DNA from: Candidatus Nitronauta litoralis
GTDB lineage: Bacteria; Nitrospinota; Nitrospinia; Nitrospinales; Nitrospinaceae
Length of the DNA: 64,000 bases
Assembly (NCBI GenBank): GCA_015698285.1
Contig: CP048685.1
Location: 2,976,001 to 3,040,000, forward strand
Direction: 5' to 3'
Below, piece after piece: positions 24,197 to 33,180 of this stretch; positions within the stretch are counted from its first letter, which is position 1, and each line of letters starts with the position of its first letter. A program made the position numbers and the translations under genes. Below the pieces are notes generated by a model. That model saw nothing but the letters and a program-made list of their open reading frames with translations. It was not told the origin of the DNA and did not search any database.

Positions 24197-24454
24197 TTAT
24201 CCCTCCTTATCTCTCAAAGCTCGGTCCAGTTTCCGTCTCAAGGTAATTTCATGGACCTTGTAGACAAAACTTTCCTTCCCCTCAATTAACAGAACCGGGA
24301 TGCGCTCGCTGTATTTTTCCATAAGCTCAGGACTTTTCTCTATATCTGATAATTTCAATTCAGCGGGATAATTTTTTATGACCTGATCAATCACTTTCTT
24401 TGCAATATCGCAAAGAGGGCAGTCACCTTTGGTCATTAGTTCAAGAGAAAGCAT
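24197..24454 (-). CDS. Glutaredoxin-like thiol-disulfide protein
   Basis: An 85-aa protein with a thioredoxin-fold start (LELMTKGDCPLCDIAKKVI) and a CPLC redox motif at residues 14-17, followed by the cis-Pro region (ERIPVLLIEG). This short form (DUF836/glutaredoxin-like) is common next to respiratory genes. It is last in the minus-strand redox operon, 4 nt after the cytochrome b stop, and may reduce disulfides or assist assembly of cytochrome b or its partners. Confidence 0.8.
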   Translation of the reverse strand: MLSLELMTKGDCPLCDIAKKVIDQVIKNYPAELKLSDIEKSPELMEKYSERIPVLLIEGKESFVYKVHEITLRRKLDRALRDKEG

Positions 24455-24458
24455 AAGA

Positions 24459-25475
24459 CTACATGCTGTGAGTCATGGTGGTGACGGAACCCCAGATGAT
24501 GAGTCCGATAAAAAATAAGACCGTAAAAATTAGCAGGGAGGTAGCAATGGGGCGTTTTTTCCAATGAGTTTCCGGAGATCGATCAACAAATGGAACAGCC
24601 GCTAGTATTAAAAGGAACACGGGTGGGGCCACAATCAAAAAGGGAACCCAAAGGTTTTCCAAAGCATAGATCCAGACAAATTGCCAGGGAGGTTTGGTCA
24701 CTTCCATGCCCATGACAGGCTCTTCACCCAGAGGCGGCATGAACAGGAGTGCCAGCAGGCAGATAAGAGTAAATGCTCCCACTCCAGAGCGTTTCAGGTA
24801 GGCAAGGTGTTTGTAAAACGGAATAGTTTTTCCCTCACCTTCTTTTTGGCCGGGTTTAGGAGACAGCTTGTGATGTTTGATGTAAAAAATATGGAGACCG
24901 ATAAACGCTCCACTGATGAGAGGCAAAAGCGAAATATGCCACATGTAGATGCGCGAGAGGAGTGGAACACCCTGCGCAAACCCTTCTGTCAAAGGCGTTC
25001 CCAATGGGCCAAACTTGTCAATTGTCCACAGGAAATGAGCCAATGCTTCATAAGCTTCCTGATCCCACTTGAGCACGGTTCCGGTGAACAGAAGACCAGA
25101 CATTAAGATCAATAAAACAACACCGATCAGCCAGTTGATCTCCCGTGGTTTTTTGTATCCCGCCGTGAGGAACACCCGAATCATGTGGAGCACCATGGTG
25201 ACAGACAGTAAATCCGCCGCCCAGAAATGGACCCCGCGCAGGAACCAGCCGAGGTATACCTGATCGACCAGATAATGGACACTGGCGTTAGCGCGCTCAG
25301 GTGTTGGAACAAAAAACTGGGACAGGAGGAAACCGCTGAGAACTAATACAACAAAGGCACCCAGCGTGATCCCGCCAAGAGAATAAAGCAGAGTGTTGGA
25401 ATGGTCCGGTACTTCGTATTCGATAGCATCGAAGCCGAGGCGATCTTTAATAGTCTGAATGAGGCCGTTGGCCAT
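24459..25475 (-). CDS. b6-type cytochrome b, fused b6/subunit IV form
   Basis: A 338-aa membrane protein with about eight helices. Heme ligand pairs are His83/His97 (HX13H) and His180/His195 (HX14H); the 14-residue spacing in the second pair is the cytochrome b6 signature. The C-terminal half resembles subunit IV, but the quinol-site PEWY motif reads PPWQ (KPPWQFVW). It should move electrons from quinol across the membrane. No Rieske gene is adjacent. Instead it lies between a His-rich anchored protein and a glutaredoxin-like gene, so it may work in an alternative quinone-interacting complex. Confidence 0.88.
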   Translation of the reverse strand: MANGLIQTIKDRLGFDAIEYEVPDHSNTLLYSLGGITLGAFVVLVLSGFLLSQFFVPTPERANASVHYLVDQVYLGWFLRGVHFWAADLLSVTMVLHMIRVFLTAGYKKPREINWLIGVVLLILMSGLLFTGTVLKWDQEAYEALAHFLWTIDKFGPLGTPLTEGFAQGVPLLSRIYMWHISLLPLISGAFIGLHIFYIKHHKLSPKPGQKEGEGKTIPFYKHLAYLKRSGVGAFTLICLLALLFMPPLGEEPVMGMEVTKPPWQFVWIYALENLWVPFLIVAPPVFLLILAAVPFVDRSPETHWKKRPIATSLLIFTVLFFIGLIIWGSVTTMTHSM

Positions 25476-25499
25476 AATTACCCTGCCTGCAGAGGTGCG

Positions 25500-26048
25500 T
25501 TATTTTTCAAAGGGGCGTATCAGGGTCAGCAATCCGAACGTGAGGCCCACAAAGACAGTCAGCCCAACTGCCACGCCGTGCCCCGGTGCATCGGATGAAA
25601 CACTTTCAAAAGATGTCGGTTCAACGTGCTGTTCATGAGATGCCATTGAGTGGCTTTCATCATGTCGGGTTGAGGAATCTACTGGTTCCATTTCGACCAG
25701 AGGGTCTTCAAATAATCCAGGTTCAGTGGAAGACAACATGTCTTCATGACCAGAGTGGTCCTCCGCAGCATGATCAGTTTCAATGCCGTAGGTTCCTTGG
25801 CCTTCCATTTCTTCTGGATCAATTTCCATGTTGCCATAAGTGGAGGGCTCTTCGAGACCAGCTTCTACTGAAGCCTCAGGAGAATGCCCGTCGTGGTTCC
25901 TATCAGTGTTTTCCTGAGTGACCTCTGGCATTGAAGGAGAGGAAGTAGCCGGTCCATGTCCGCCACCGTGTGACCAGGCACTTCCGGACATTAATAAAAA
26001 AGCCAGGAGAGTGGCGATGATCATTGCCTGTAATCTAGATTTCTTCAT
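25500..26048 (-). CDS. His/acidic-rich periplasmic protein with C-terminal membrane anchor
   Basis: A 182-aa protein with a signal peptide (residues 1-26, ending GSAWS), a low-complexity periplasmic region rich in His, Glu, Asp, Ser and Met (HGGGHGP, HAAEDHSGHEDM, HDESHSMASHEQH) and a single C-terminal helix (about 158-177) with a short basic tail. It looks like a metal-binding (Cu, Zn or Ni) or heme-handling protein. Its start overlaps the stop of the TlpA-like gene by 14 nt, and cytochrome b follows 24 nt later, so it belongs to this operon. No family is recognised. Confidence 0.65.
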   Translation of the reverse strand: MKKSRLQAMIIATLLAFLLMSGSAWSHGGGHGPATSSPSMPEVTQENTDRNHDGHSPEASVEAGLEEPSTYGNMEIDPEEMEGQGTYGIETDHAAEDHSGHEDMLSSTEPGLFEDPLVEMEPVDSSTRHDESHSMASHEQHVEPTSFESVSSDAPGHGVAVGLTVFVGLTFGLLTLIRPFEK

Positions 26049-26601
26049 TGATCAACATTTCAAAAGACTGGATTATTTCATCCGTTGCCCAGTCACGGGG
26101 ACCCACCGCCTTATGGCGGATGATTCCCTGCTGGTCCACGATAAAGGTTTCAGGAACGCCGGTTGTTTTATAACTTTTTTTAGCGACCTCTTCCTTCGGG
26201 TCAAGCAGGACCGGGAAATTCAGGTTGTATTTTTCCATAAACGCTGGGATTTTTTCAGGATCCTTGTCCACGCTGATGGTCAACATTTCGAACCCTTTGC
26301 CCTTAAACTTGTCGTAAAGTTTCTGCATGGAGGGCATCTCAACCTCGCAGGTGGCACACCAGGTGGCCCAGAAATTGATGAACACCACCTTTCCCCGATA
26401 GTCAGATAACTTCACTTTACTACCATGCAATGTGGATAGTTCAAATGACGGAGAGATAAAGGCTTCTTCCGGAAACTCCGTCATTCCAGGTTCGGGGTCA
26501 ACCCGCTGGACAAACTGAACGAACACCCACATCATGGAAATTGCCAGCAGGGCGTAGGGAATAAAAATCGAAACAGGTTTTTCTTCTATTGCGTAATCCA
26601 T
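26035..26601 (-). CDS. TlpA/ResA-like membrane-anchored thioredoxin
   Basis: An extracytoplasmic thiol-disulfide oxidoreductase of the TlpA family. The start is set at ATG 26601, 7 nt after the upstream stop, which gives MDYAIEEKP and one N-terminal anchor helix (about residues 11-31); a longer form from ATG 26649 would overlap the upstream gene. The active site is FWATWCATCEVEMPS with Cys82 and Cys85, and the cis-Pro region is TGVPETFIVD. In other bacteria ResA/TlpA proteins reduce apocytochrome c or CuA sites; here the neighbours are a PCYCGC protein and a cytochrome b. Confidence 0.85.
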   Translation of the reverse strand: MDYAIEEKPVSIFIPYALLAISMMWVFVQFVQRVDPEPGMTEFPEEAFISPSFELSTLHGSKVKLSDYRGKVVFINFWATWCATCEVEMPSMQKLYDKFKGKGFEMLTISVDKDPEKIPAFMEKYNLNFPVLLDPKEEVAKKSYKTTGVPETFIVDQQGIIRHKAVGPRDWATDEIIQSFEMLINEEI

Positions 26602-26608
26602 AGTCAAA

Positions 26609-27091
26609 TCAGGTTTTGTGACCCCGGTAAGGACGATAGAACTTTTCATCCATCTCCGCGACGATGTCGTCCAGGCTCAATTTCTCCTTGTAAAGTTCAT
26701 AAGCGTAGATCACTTCACCCATGCAGATTCCGCATTTGGAACCGTGTGTGTTGGTGAAGCAGGTCAACAGTGTTTTGTGTCCGTGGTCGCGTTTACAGTA
26801 GCAGTAACAGAACTGGCTGTCGATCACTTTCGGGATTTCGGCGGCCATTTTATAGGCTATGGCCGCTTTGCCACTGAACATTTTGTGGCTGAGAATCGGT
26901 CGGGTTTCCAACAGTTTTCCAGTTGCCGGTGCAGGTGGACCCCCGGATCTCTTTCTTCTCTTTCCAGAAAGGAGAGTGAATCCCGCCACCGCCAGAGCAA
27001 CAGCACCCAGTGAAACCGAAGCGGTTTTAATTTTTTTACTTTTTGCCGAAGCCTTACCGGTCTCGGATTTTTTGGATTTCTTTTTGGCCAT
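26609..27091 (-). CDS. PCYCGC-like Cys-cluster membrane-anchored protein
   Basis: The start is taken at ATG 27091 (MAKKKSKK), giving 160 aa; an ATG at 27175 would add 28 residues not typical of a leader. A Lys-rich N-terminus precedes one helix (about residues 25-42), then a Cys-rich domain: CYCYCKRDHGH, LLTCF, SKCGIC. This pattern resembles the PCYCGC-motif family (PF13798-like), probable metal or heme carriers on the outside of the membrane. It heads the redox operon with TlpA-like, His-rich and cytochrome b genes downstream. The exact role is unknown. Confidence 0.7.
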   Translation of the reverse strand: MAKKKSKKSETGKASAKSKKIKTASVSLGAVALAVAGFTLLSGKRRKRSGGPPAPATGKLLETRPILSHKMFSGKAAIAYKMAAEIPKVIDSQFCYCYCKRDHGHKTLLTCFTNTHGSKCGICMGEVIYAYELYKEKLSLDDIVAEMDEKFYRPYRGHKT

Positions 27092-27195
27092 GGTTGTGTT
27101 TTTTGGCAGGTTTGATATGTCCAGGCGAAATGCCTGCTTAAAGTTATTATATCTGGCGCTTGAAGGCCATTGCAAGGAGGGAAACTATCAACCTG

Positions 27196-27933
27196 TCATC
27201 GCCTGGACGGGTACCACCGGCTCAGAATGCGAGGAGAACATCCCAGAAGGAAAGCTCCTGCAATGAGTGTGTTGCGCAGGGTGCAGAAAAAGACACCGTC
27301 ATAATCCCAGCGTCGGGAGGAAGTGTTGGCTTTGTGTCGGAGTATGGAGACTTTTCCCTGAGATTTCAGCCTCTTGTAGAAATCGAGGTCCTCGCAGATT
27401 GGAAGCGGCTGAAATCCGTTCAACTTGTTAAAAGTTTCAACGGTCACAAAAATAGCCTGGTCGCCATAGGCCATATTGAAAGTTCTGGCACGGAAATTGG
27501 CAAAATGGGAAATAAGCCGAAGGGACTTTTGCGGGGACGAAATATTGAGGCTGTATGCTCCCCCTACCAGTGTTCCTTCACTCATTATAGACTTCATCTT
27601 ACAATAACCAGCCCGGTCGAGAATAGTGTCTGCGTGCAGAAACAGGAGGATATCCCCTTGGGCCTTTTGGGCTCCGCTGTTCATCTGACACCCGCGCCCT
27701 GGAGGACCTTCAACCCAATGGATTGGGTACCGGTGGGCTATTTTCCGTGTATTGTCGGTACTGCCTCCGTCTGAAATAATAATTTCATCCGGTTCAAGTG
27801 AAACCAGGTGGTCCAGTGTGCTGGACAGGCTGCTTTCTTCATTCAACGTGGGAATGATGACCGATACTTTCAAGGATTTGATCCGGTAACGCCCTTTTGG
27901 GGGGAGTGGAAGGTCGCTGCAAAAGTTAAGCAT
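27196..27933 (-). CDS. Glycosyltransferase family 2 (TIGR04283-like)
   Basis: A 245-aa GT-A fold enzyme. It shows the nucleotide-sugar start VSVIIPTLNEESSL (about residues 23-36), SDGGSTDNT (about 55-63), the DXD-like FLHADT (about 98-103) and a ED(D) acceptor-side motif (PICEDLDFYKR). Length and the HADTIL motif match the TIGR04283 group, found in carotenoid and lipid glycosylation and in unassigned clusters. It stands on the minus strand, upstream of the redox operon; a functional link is not evident. Confidence 0.82.
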   Translation of the reverse strand: MLNFCSDLPLPPKGRYRIKSLKVSVIIPTLNEESSLSSTLDHLVSLEPDEIIISDGGSTDNTRKIAHRYPIHWVEGPPGRGCQMNSGAQKAQGDILLFLHADTILDRAGYCKMKSIMSEGTLVGGAYSLNISSPQKSLRLISHFANFRARTFNMAYGDQAIFVTVETFNKLNGFQPLPICEDLDFYKRLKSQGKVSILRHKANTSSRRWDYDGVFFCTLRNTLIAGAFLLGCSPRILSRWYPSRR

Positions 27934-28067
27934 AAATTGGCAAATCGATCAAATTATTAAAGTAGATTATTATGTATGGTGGTAATTTGATTTTGGTAGA
28001 TAAAAATGGTTTATAATAAGCCGTACCCCTGCCCACAGTTTCGTGGCTTTTTTCAAAATTACATACA

Positions 28068-28847
28068 ATGCTAGCTCACTTCATCGACTCAAAACCTTTT
28101 CAGTGTGGTTATTTTAATGACCGCTATTCCGTCTTCGAGGAATATTTACTTGAAGATCTGTCCGAGGTGGAGTTTGAATACCTTCTGGTTCACGGGATGA
28201 GGCATTTTGGGGAATATTTTTTTCGACCGAATTGTGGGGCCTGCCATGCGTGTGTTCCCATCCGGGTTCGGACTTATGACTACAAAATAAACCGGAGTCA
28301 GAAAAGGGCAGTTGCGGCTTGTAAAGATGTCCAAATCAGAATTGGAGCCCCTCGATTCACACCTGAAAAATTCGACTTGTATCTTGCCCACAAAACACGT
28401 TTTAAATCCCTTCAGGATGATGTCGAGGATTTACAAAATTTTAAGTTGTCATTTTATGGAAAGGGTTCTTTCGGGGTGGAATTCGAATATTATCTGGACG
28501 GCAAACTCATCGGTGCGGCTCTGGGTGATGTGACCCGTAAAACATTTTCTTGTATCTATACATTTTACCAGCCGGATCTTGAAAAGCTGCCTATCGGTAC
28601 GTTTAGTGTGGTCAAGCAGATCGAGTATTCGCTTGGGCGTGGAATTCCTTATACTTATCTCGGTTATTATATTGCCCAGAATCAATCGCTATCCTATAAA
28701 GCCAACTTTCGACCCAGCGAACTATACATCGACCATGAGTGGCGACCGTTCAGGAATGCTGCCGGAGATTTCCTGGTCCCCGAAGACAAGATTGCCTGGA
28801 AAAATACGGATACATTGGTAAAGGCTACTTCCCGCCGAAGTATTTAA
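28068..28847 (+). CDS. bpt: Aspartate/glutamate leucyltransferase (Bpt)
   Basis: A 259-aa aminoacyl-tRNA-protein transferase of the N-degron pathway. Bpt moves leucine from Leu-tRNA to N-terminal Asp or Glu of target proteins, marking them for ClpS/ClpAP. The N-terminal Cys region (FRPNCGACHACVPIRV, about residues 52-67) and the GNAT-like C-terminal half (LGYYIAQNQSLSYKANFRPSELY) are both present. Length matches bacterial Bpt (about 240-260). It is monocistronic on the plus strand. Confidence 0.9.
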   Translation: MLAHFIDSKPFQCGYFNDRYSVFEEYLLEDLSEVEFEYLLVHGMRHFGEYFFRPNCGACHACVPIRVRTYDYKINRSQKRAVAACKDVQIRIGAPRFTPEKFDLYLAHKTRFKSLQDDVEDLQNFKLSFYGKGSFGVEFEYYLDGKLIGAALGDVTRKTFSCIYTFYQPDLEKLPIGTFSVVKQIEYSLGRGIPYTYLGYYIAQNQSLSYKANFRPSELYIDHEWRPFRNAAGDFLVPEDKIAWKNTDTLVKATSRRSI

Positions 28848-28877
28848 ACGCCTTCCGTCCGGAATAACTGGCAGGTA

Positions 28878-29006
28878 TCAGATAACTTCAAAGAAGAACA
28901 GAAAAATCCAGATCACAAGGCAGACGTTGAAGATAACCCCTGCGTGGAACAGGACGTTAAACAGTTTCCCATATCCATATTTATATGTTTCCTTGCCATC
29001 ATCCAT
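28878..29006 (-). CDS. 42-aa single-helix membrane protein
   Basis: A short frame, ATG 29006-29004 to TGA 28880-28878, encodes a charged N-terminus (MDDGKETYKYGYGKLFN) and one helix (GVIFNVCLVIWIFLFFFEVI). A GGAG ribosome binding site lies 8-11 nt before the ATG and overlaps the stop codon of the leucine-rich-repeat gene, so translation is likely coupled. No family recognised; small membrane partners of this kind often stabilise larger complexes. Confidence 0.6.
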   Translation of the reverse strand: MDDGKETYKYGYGKLFNVLFHAGVIFNVCLVIWIFLFFFEVI

Positions 29007-29017
29007 GGCGTTTTCTC

Positions 29018-29824
29018 CTAATCCATTACCAGCGTTTTGAGCCGTTTGGCGAGATCTGACCCTCTGATTTTTTTTCTAACTGGACGTTCAATTAAATTGA
29101 GGCTCATATAGAGTCGCTCCAGATTGTCGAAGGTCGATGAGGCGATCATGGCCTCACCTGCCTCATCCCGTATTTCATTGCGCCAGATGCTAAGAACCCG
29201 CAATGTTTTCAGACTGTCAGATTTGGCGAGTGCCAGTGCGCCAACATTTCCTATGTGGTTGGAGCATAAATAGAGACGCTCAAGTCCTAAAAGTGTTTTG
29301 GTGTTTGACAGGGCTATCACCCCTCCATCTCCCATTCCCGTACTATCAAGGTGGAGGGCCTTCAGGTTGGGGAAATTGTTCGACTGAGACAATGTGAGAA
29401 CTCCATCTGCCCCAATGGGGTTGGAATCCAGAAACAATTCTTCCAGTTTTTGAAAATACGGGGAGTTTGCCAGCGCTTTGGCTCCCTTGGGGCCAATGCT
29501 ATTACCTTCAAGCATTAAACACCTGATAGAACCCATCAGAGGAGAATTGGCTAATGTTTCTGCACCGGCATCTCCTATGAGGTTGTTGTTCAAATACAAA
29601 GAATGCAGATTCCCTCCCAGTTTTTCGAGAGGAATGAGGGTGTCATCGGTTAGCTCATTATTGCCAAGGTAAAGCTTTTGCACCTGCGTGAAACATTCTA
29701 TTTCACGCAATTGCTCAAGCTCCTTAACACCTATCGCCTGGTTTTCGAGGTCCAGGAGAGTCTGGCCGTTGGCCAGTTGGTCTTGTACGCGTTGCTCAAA
29801 TGTTGTATCGGTAGCGTTTTCCAC
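29018..29824 (-). CDS. Leucine-rich-repeat (RNI-like) protein
   Basis: A 268-aa cytosolic-type protein with about seven tandem LRR units of 24-27 residues running from residue 45 to the end (pattern LxxLxLxxNxIGdxGAxxLA, e.g. LHSLYLNNNLIGDAGAETLA). No signal peptide. It is of the ribonuclease-inhibitor type, in which the repeats form a curved protein-binding surface. Bacterial versions are usually adaptors of unknown partner. The stop overlaps the ribosome binding site of the 42-aa gene downstream. Confidence 0.85.
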   Translation of the reverse strand: MENATDTTFEQRVQDQLANGQTLLDLENQAIGVKELEQLREIECFTQVQKLYLGNNELTDDTLIPLEKLGGNLHSLYLNNNLIGDAGAETLANSPLMGSIRCLMLEGNSIGPKGAKALANSPYFQKLEELFLDSNPIGADGVLTLSQSNNFPNLKALHLDSTGMGDGGVIALSNTKTLLGLERLYLCSNHIGNVGALALAKSDSLKTLRVLSIWRNEIRDEAGEAMIASSTFDNLERLYMSLNLIERPVRKKIRGSDLAKRLKTLVMD

Positions 29825-29895
29825 AGTTTATTTTTTGAAGTTGAATTAGGGCCAATGTATCGGATTTACAGCCGAAGATCAATGCGAGTGTTGGA

Positions 29896-30276
29896 TTACG
29901 CAGGGTCGCGGGATAAACCTCGGATATACTGTACCAGCGAATTGACCTGAGAGCCCGTAAGGCGCGGATAAGCGGGCATGACTTTGCCTTTTCCGTTCCG
30001 GATTGCCTGAGCAATAGCCTGGTCACTCTTTGAGTTCATAATCGACGGATTTGTGAAATCGGGTGGCGAAGCCGCCAATCCCTCTGCCAGAAACCCATTC
30101 CCAGCCCCCTGATGCCCATGACATACCGTGCATTGTACATCGACAAACAGGAGTTCGCCTTCGGTGTCAGGCAAAGCCTCAGGTAAATTTCCATAACTTT
30201 TTACTGATGCCGTATTAGGAACTGCGCAACCTGACATGATGGCGAAAACAATCAAAAAGGAAAATGAACGAAACAT
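29896..30276 (-). CDS. Mono-heme cytochrome c lipoprotein
   Basis: A 126-aa protein with a lipoprotein signal peptide ending IMSGC (lipid-attached Cys17) and one heme-binding CTVCH motif (residues 49-53) followed by GHQGAGNG. A distal Met is likely in GKGKVMPAYP. This is a class I small cytochrome c tethered to a membrane facing the periplasm, acting as an electron shuttle. It is upstream of the LRR gene on the same strand, about 70 bp apart. Partners are not fixed by context. Confidence 0.88.
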   Translation of the reverse strand: MFRSFSFLIVFAIMSGCAVPNTASVKSYGNLPEALPDTEGELLFVDVQCTVCHGHQGAGNGFLAEGLAASPPDFTNPSIMNSKSDQAIAQAIRNGKGKVMPAYPRLTGSQVNSLVQYIRGLSRDPA

Positions 30277-30399
30277 ATGAGTTCCCCCAACAATTGATAA
30301 ACGGAATATGTGACTTTCCTACAATTGATTATATGACGGTTAATCAAGACTTGCAGATAATTTTGAGGTCTAAAGGTGTATTTGTATGCAATTCAATAA

Positions 30400-31521
30400 T
30401 CAGTGAAAAGTAAAAGCGTTAAGGGTTTTGGAATCTACATGGATCCCCAGCCCGGGCTTTTGGCCTGCTTTTGATGCATTCAGATTTCCCTTGGTACCAA
30501 ACATGAGGGGGGAGGGGGTGATGTCGTATTCCAGAAGGTGGGTCCCAAAGGCCCCTTCCTGTGCAACGATATTATCCCGAAAGGCACTGCAAAGGGTAAG
30601 CGCTGCCCGGGTCAGTAAACTGGTTTCCCCCACCTGGGCTCCAACAATCACAGGAATATTTAAACGTTTAGCTTCCTGGATGATTTCCAGAGAACGCAGG
30701 ATTCCTCCCATTTTAGAAACCCGAATGTTGAGGATAAATTTTACTGGAACCTCTTGTAGTTCATCGAATTGAGATAACCTGCAAAAACTTTCATCCAGAA
30801 TTATTGGCAGTTTCAATGCCGCAAAGATATTTTTGTGACCCTTAAAATCATTTTTTGAAATGGGTTCTTCAATGGCAAAAAAGGAAGGTTCCAAACTTTC
30901 CATGTATTGAATGCAATCCTCTGGCTGGTCCCATACATTATTGGCATCCAGACGGATTTTTGATGGATCATTGATAAAAGAAGTTGAAAGTTCAATTCGT
31001 TCCTTGTCTTCCTCAAGTTTTCCCGAGATTTTTATTTTGAAATCAGTAAATCCGATTTCCAGATACCGCTGCAGTTGTTTTTTAAAGGACGGCAGGCTGT
31101 TCAAACCCATCACCGCTGTGTATTTGAATGAACCGCAGATTTCAGGCAGCGATAGCAAGTCCTCAACAGAAACATTTCTTTCTCTTGCAATAAGATCGAG
31201 TATGGCCATTTCTATTGAGCACCATGCGGCTGGGTTTGAATCGATGGTTGATCGGTTTTGCGCAACCCATTCCCGCAGTTGATTGAGGCCATGGAGTTGT
31301 GGAAAATCAGGCTTATGTTTTTCAAAGAATTGGAGGCAGCTTTCCTGGGATTCACCTGTGACATAGGAGCGGGGACAGCCTTCTCCGTAACCCATTTTTC
31401 CTGATTCTGATTCCGCTATTGCGATCACCGATTCTGTTTCCAGTCTTGTGGCCGAGGCGTGCTTGAATGCTGTTCTAAAGGGGATAGAAAGTTTTCTTAA
31501 AGTGAGGTCTTTGATCTTCAT
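30400..31521 (-). CDS. Enolase-superfamily enzyme, dipeptide epimerase/MLE type
   Basis: A 373-aa enzyme. Catalytic elements of the muconate-lactonizing subgroup are in order: KxK on strand 2 (DFKIKISG), metal ligands Asp (RLDANNVW), Glu (IEEP) and Asp (ILDES), and the second base Lys (RVSKMGG). The family includes L-Ala-D/L-Glu and other dipeptide epimerases, o-succinylbenzoate synthase and N-acyl-amino-acid racemases. Its start overlaps the GH3 stop by 4 nt (ATGA), so it is the last gene of a four-gene operon. An amino-acid-conjugate substrate would fit the GH3 neighbour. Confidence 0.82.
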   Translation of the reverse strand: MKIKDLTLRKLSIPFRTAFKHASATRLETESVIAIAESESGKMGYGEGCPRSYVTGESQESCLQFFEKHKPDFPQLHGLNQLREWVAQNRSTIDSNPAAWCSIEMAILDLIARERNVSVEDLLSLPEICGSFKYTAVMGLNSLPSFKKQLQRYLEIGFTDFKIKISGKLEEDKERIELSTSFINDPSKIRLDANNVWDQPEDCIQYMESLEPSFFAIEEPISKNDFKGHKNIFAALKLPIILDESFCRLSQFDELQEVPVKFILNIRVSKMGGILRSLEIIQEAKRLNIPVIVGAQVGETSLLTRAALTLCSAFRDNIVAQEGAFGTHLLEYDITPSPLMFGTKGNLNASKAGQKPGLGIHVDSKTLNAFTFH

Positions 31522-33176
31522 GTGGAAGAAATAATGTAGGGCTCGAAATCAAAGTTACAATCCGTCAGGTATTGGAGATAAATAGTTTTGTATTGAGACT
31601 CCCTCTGTCCTCCGGCGATGGCTTGTTGCTTGTAAGCTTCCCCGCAACCCGGTGTTAAGAAGAAAACTTTCGTGGGTAAAAGGCGGCCACTTTTTTGCTT
31701 TGAAGCAAATTCGATATTCAGGTTTGATAATTCCTGGTCGAGGTTTTTTGAGATATCTGGTCTGGGTGGTATCTCAATATAGAGCCTATATTGCAAGGTG
31801 CCCGGGTCTCCTATCAATAAAAAGAAATATTCATCTAATTTAGTCATGCATGGGATGGATTCCATGGCTTTTAAAACCTGAAACTCGGTCAATTTCTCTC
31901 CGGTCAGGTTTGTGATCCCTTTGCCTTTTTGAACAAACTTAATAGTGGGAGTCTGATTGAACTTCCCAGTGATCTCAACAATATCATTTATGAAGTATCG
32001 GTAAAGTCCGCTCCTGGTGGTGACGATGACGTAGTATTGTTTCCCAACCTCAACCTGATCCAGAGTCATAGTCTCCACACTGCCAGAATTCCATCTGTCG
32101 GGTTCTATGAATTCGTAAAAATTTTCAGTAATCGCTGGAACACAGGTGTTATTTTTAGTGTCTACCAACACGCTGCCTCTGAACTCGGTTGCTATATAAC
32201 CCAGCTCGGTAATCCGTGTTTCGCGGGCGAGAAGATTTTCAAGTCTTGTGAGAAGGAGTCCGCAATTCCCGCCAGTCCAGGTAGTCACTGCCTTCAGGTT
32301 TGGCCAGATCCTGCTGAAACTGAGGGGGCTGCTTCTGGATAAGGTTTTCAGTTCCTGAACCCGATCCTTTTTTGCTCTAAAACGGCGAGTCGAAATTTGC
32401 TTGAATCCTGCTGGCAGGTTTGTAGTATCCCCGGTATCAAGCAATTTAATCAAGGAATCCAGGTTGTTCTCCATGACTTCAAGAATTTTAAAAAAAGTGG
32501 AAGGATTGGCACTGACCATCCAGGTGATATCGCGTTCCTTTAAACCAAGGGCTGCGATCATGAGGTATTTGAGCTGGTAATCAGAAACTCTTAAAACCGC
32601 ATTGGGAACAACATATTTCGACTTTAAAATAAATGGCATGGAATGACTGATCATCCCTGACATAGAACCGTAAGCTTTGCCATTTTCCAACTTTCCTTCC
32701 ACACGCATCCCTGAAATTGTCAGAAGCTTTCCTTTGTAAATACCTTGAATACCCTGGTGGTGTGCAAATGCGAAAAGGGTCTGACTGTTCTTTAGTTCTT
32801 CGGCAGCCGAATTTGTCAGGGGAATGTTTTTGGGCCGGTCGGTTGTTCCGCTGGTTTGCAGATATAGGGAAGGACGCTCCTGGGTCAGACCTGTCTCTGT
32901 CCTTGATTCGTTTTGATCAAAATACGGTTCCAGGTCTTCATACTGGTTGATGGGAACATTTTTTTTGAACTCTTCTATAGTACGTATTTTAGAAAAATGG
33001 TGCTCCTTCCCATATCGGGTCGTCTGGTTTTGATCGAGCTGTTTGAAGAGCAAACGTTTTTGAATCTTTAAAGGAGTTTTTGTTTGTTCAAGAAATTCGC
33101 CCCACAACCCATGTTTCACAAGCGCCATCTGGGTTTTTAAAAGAATATTGGTGATGCCATCAGAAATGAGGCTCAA
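31518..33176 (-). CDS. GH3-family acyl-amido synthetase
   Basis: A 552-aa protein of the GH3 (auxin-responsive promoter) family, adenylating enzymes that join carboxylic acids to amino acids. The ATP-binding P-loop-like motif LYLQTSGTTDRPKNIPLT (about residues 103-120) and the later YRYFINDIVEITG (about 389-401) are the family hallmarks. In plants GH3 enzymes conjugate auxin or jasmonate; bacterial roles are largely unknown. The gene lies between a fatty-acid-hydroxylase-family gene and an enolase-superfamily epimerase with near-zero spacing, suggesting one pathway making an N-acyl amino acid. Confidence 0.85.
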   Translation of the reverse strand: MSLISDGITNILLKTQMALVKHGLWGEFLEQTKTPLKIQKRLLFKQLDQNQTTRYGKEHHFSKIRTIEEFKKNVPINQYEDLEPYFDQNESRTETGLTQERPSLYLQTSGTTDRPKNIPLTNSAAEELKNSQTLFAFAHHQGIQGIYKGKLLTISGMRVEGKLENGKAYGSMSGMISHSMPFILKSKYVVPNAVLRVSDYQLKYLMIAALGLKERDITWMVSANPSTFFKILEVMENNLDSLIKLLDTGDTTNLPAGFKQISTRRFRAKKDRVQELKTLSRSSPLSFSRIWPNLKAVTTWTGGNCGLLLTRLENLLARETRITELGYIATEFRGSVLVDTKNNTCVPAITENFYEFIEPDRWNSGSVETMTLDQVEVGKQYYVIVTTRSGLYRYFINDIVEITGKFNQTPTIKFVQKGKGITNLTGEKLTEFQVLKAMESIPCMTKLDEYFFLLIGDPGTLQYRLYIEIPPRPDISKNLDQELSNLNIEFASKQKSGRLLPTKVFFLTPGCGEAYKQQAIAGGQRESQYKTIYLQYLTDCNFDFEPYIISST

Positions 33177-33180
33177 AATT

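Noticed and set aside
26602-27175. Longer starts of the TlpA-like (ATG 26649) and PCYCGC-like (ATG 27175) genes
   Set aside because: They would overlap the neighbouring gene or add non-family leaders; the shorter starts give normal anchors.
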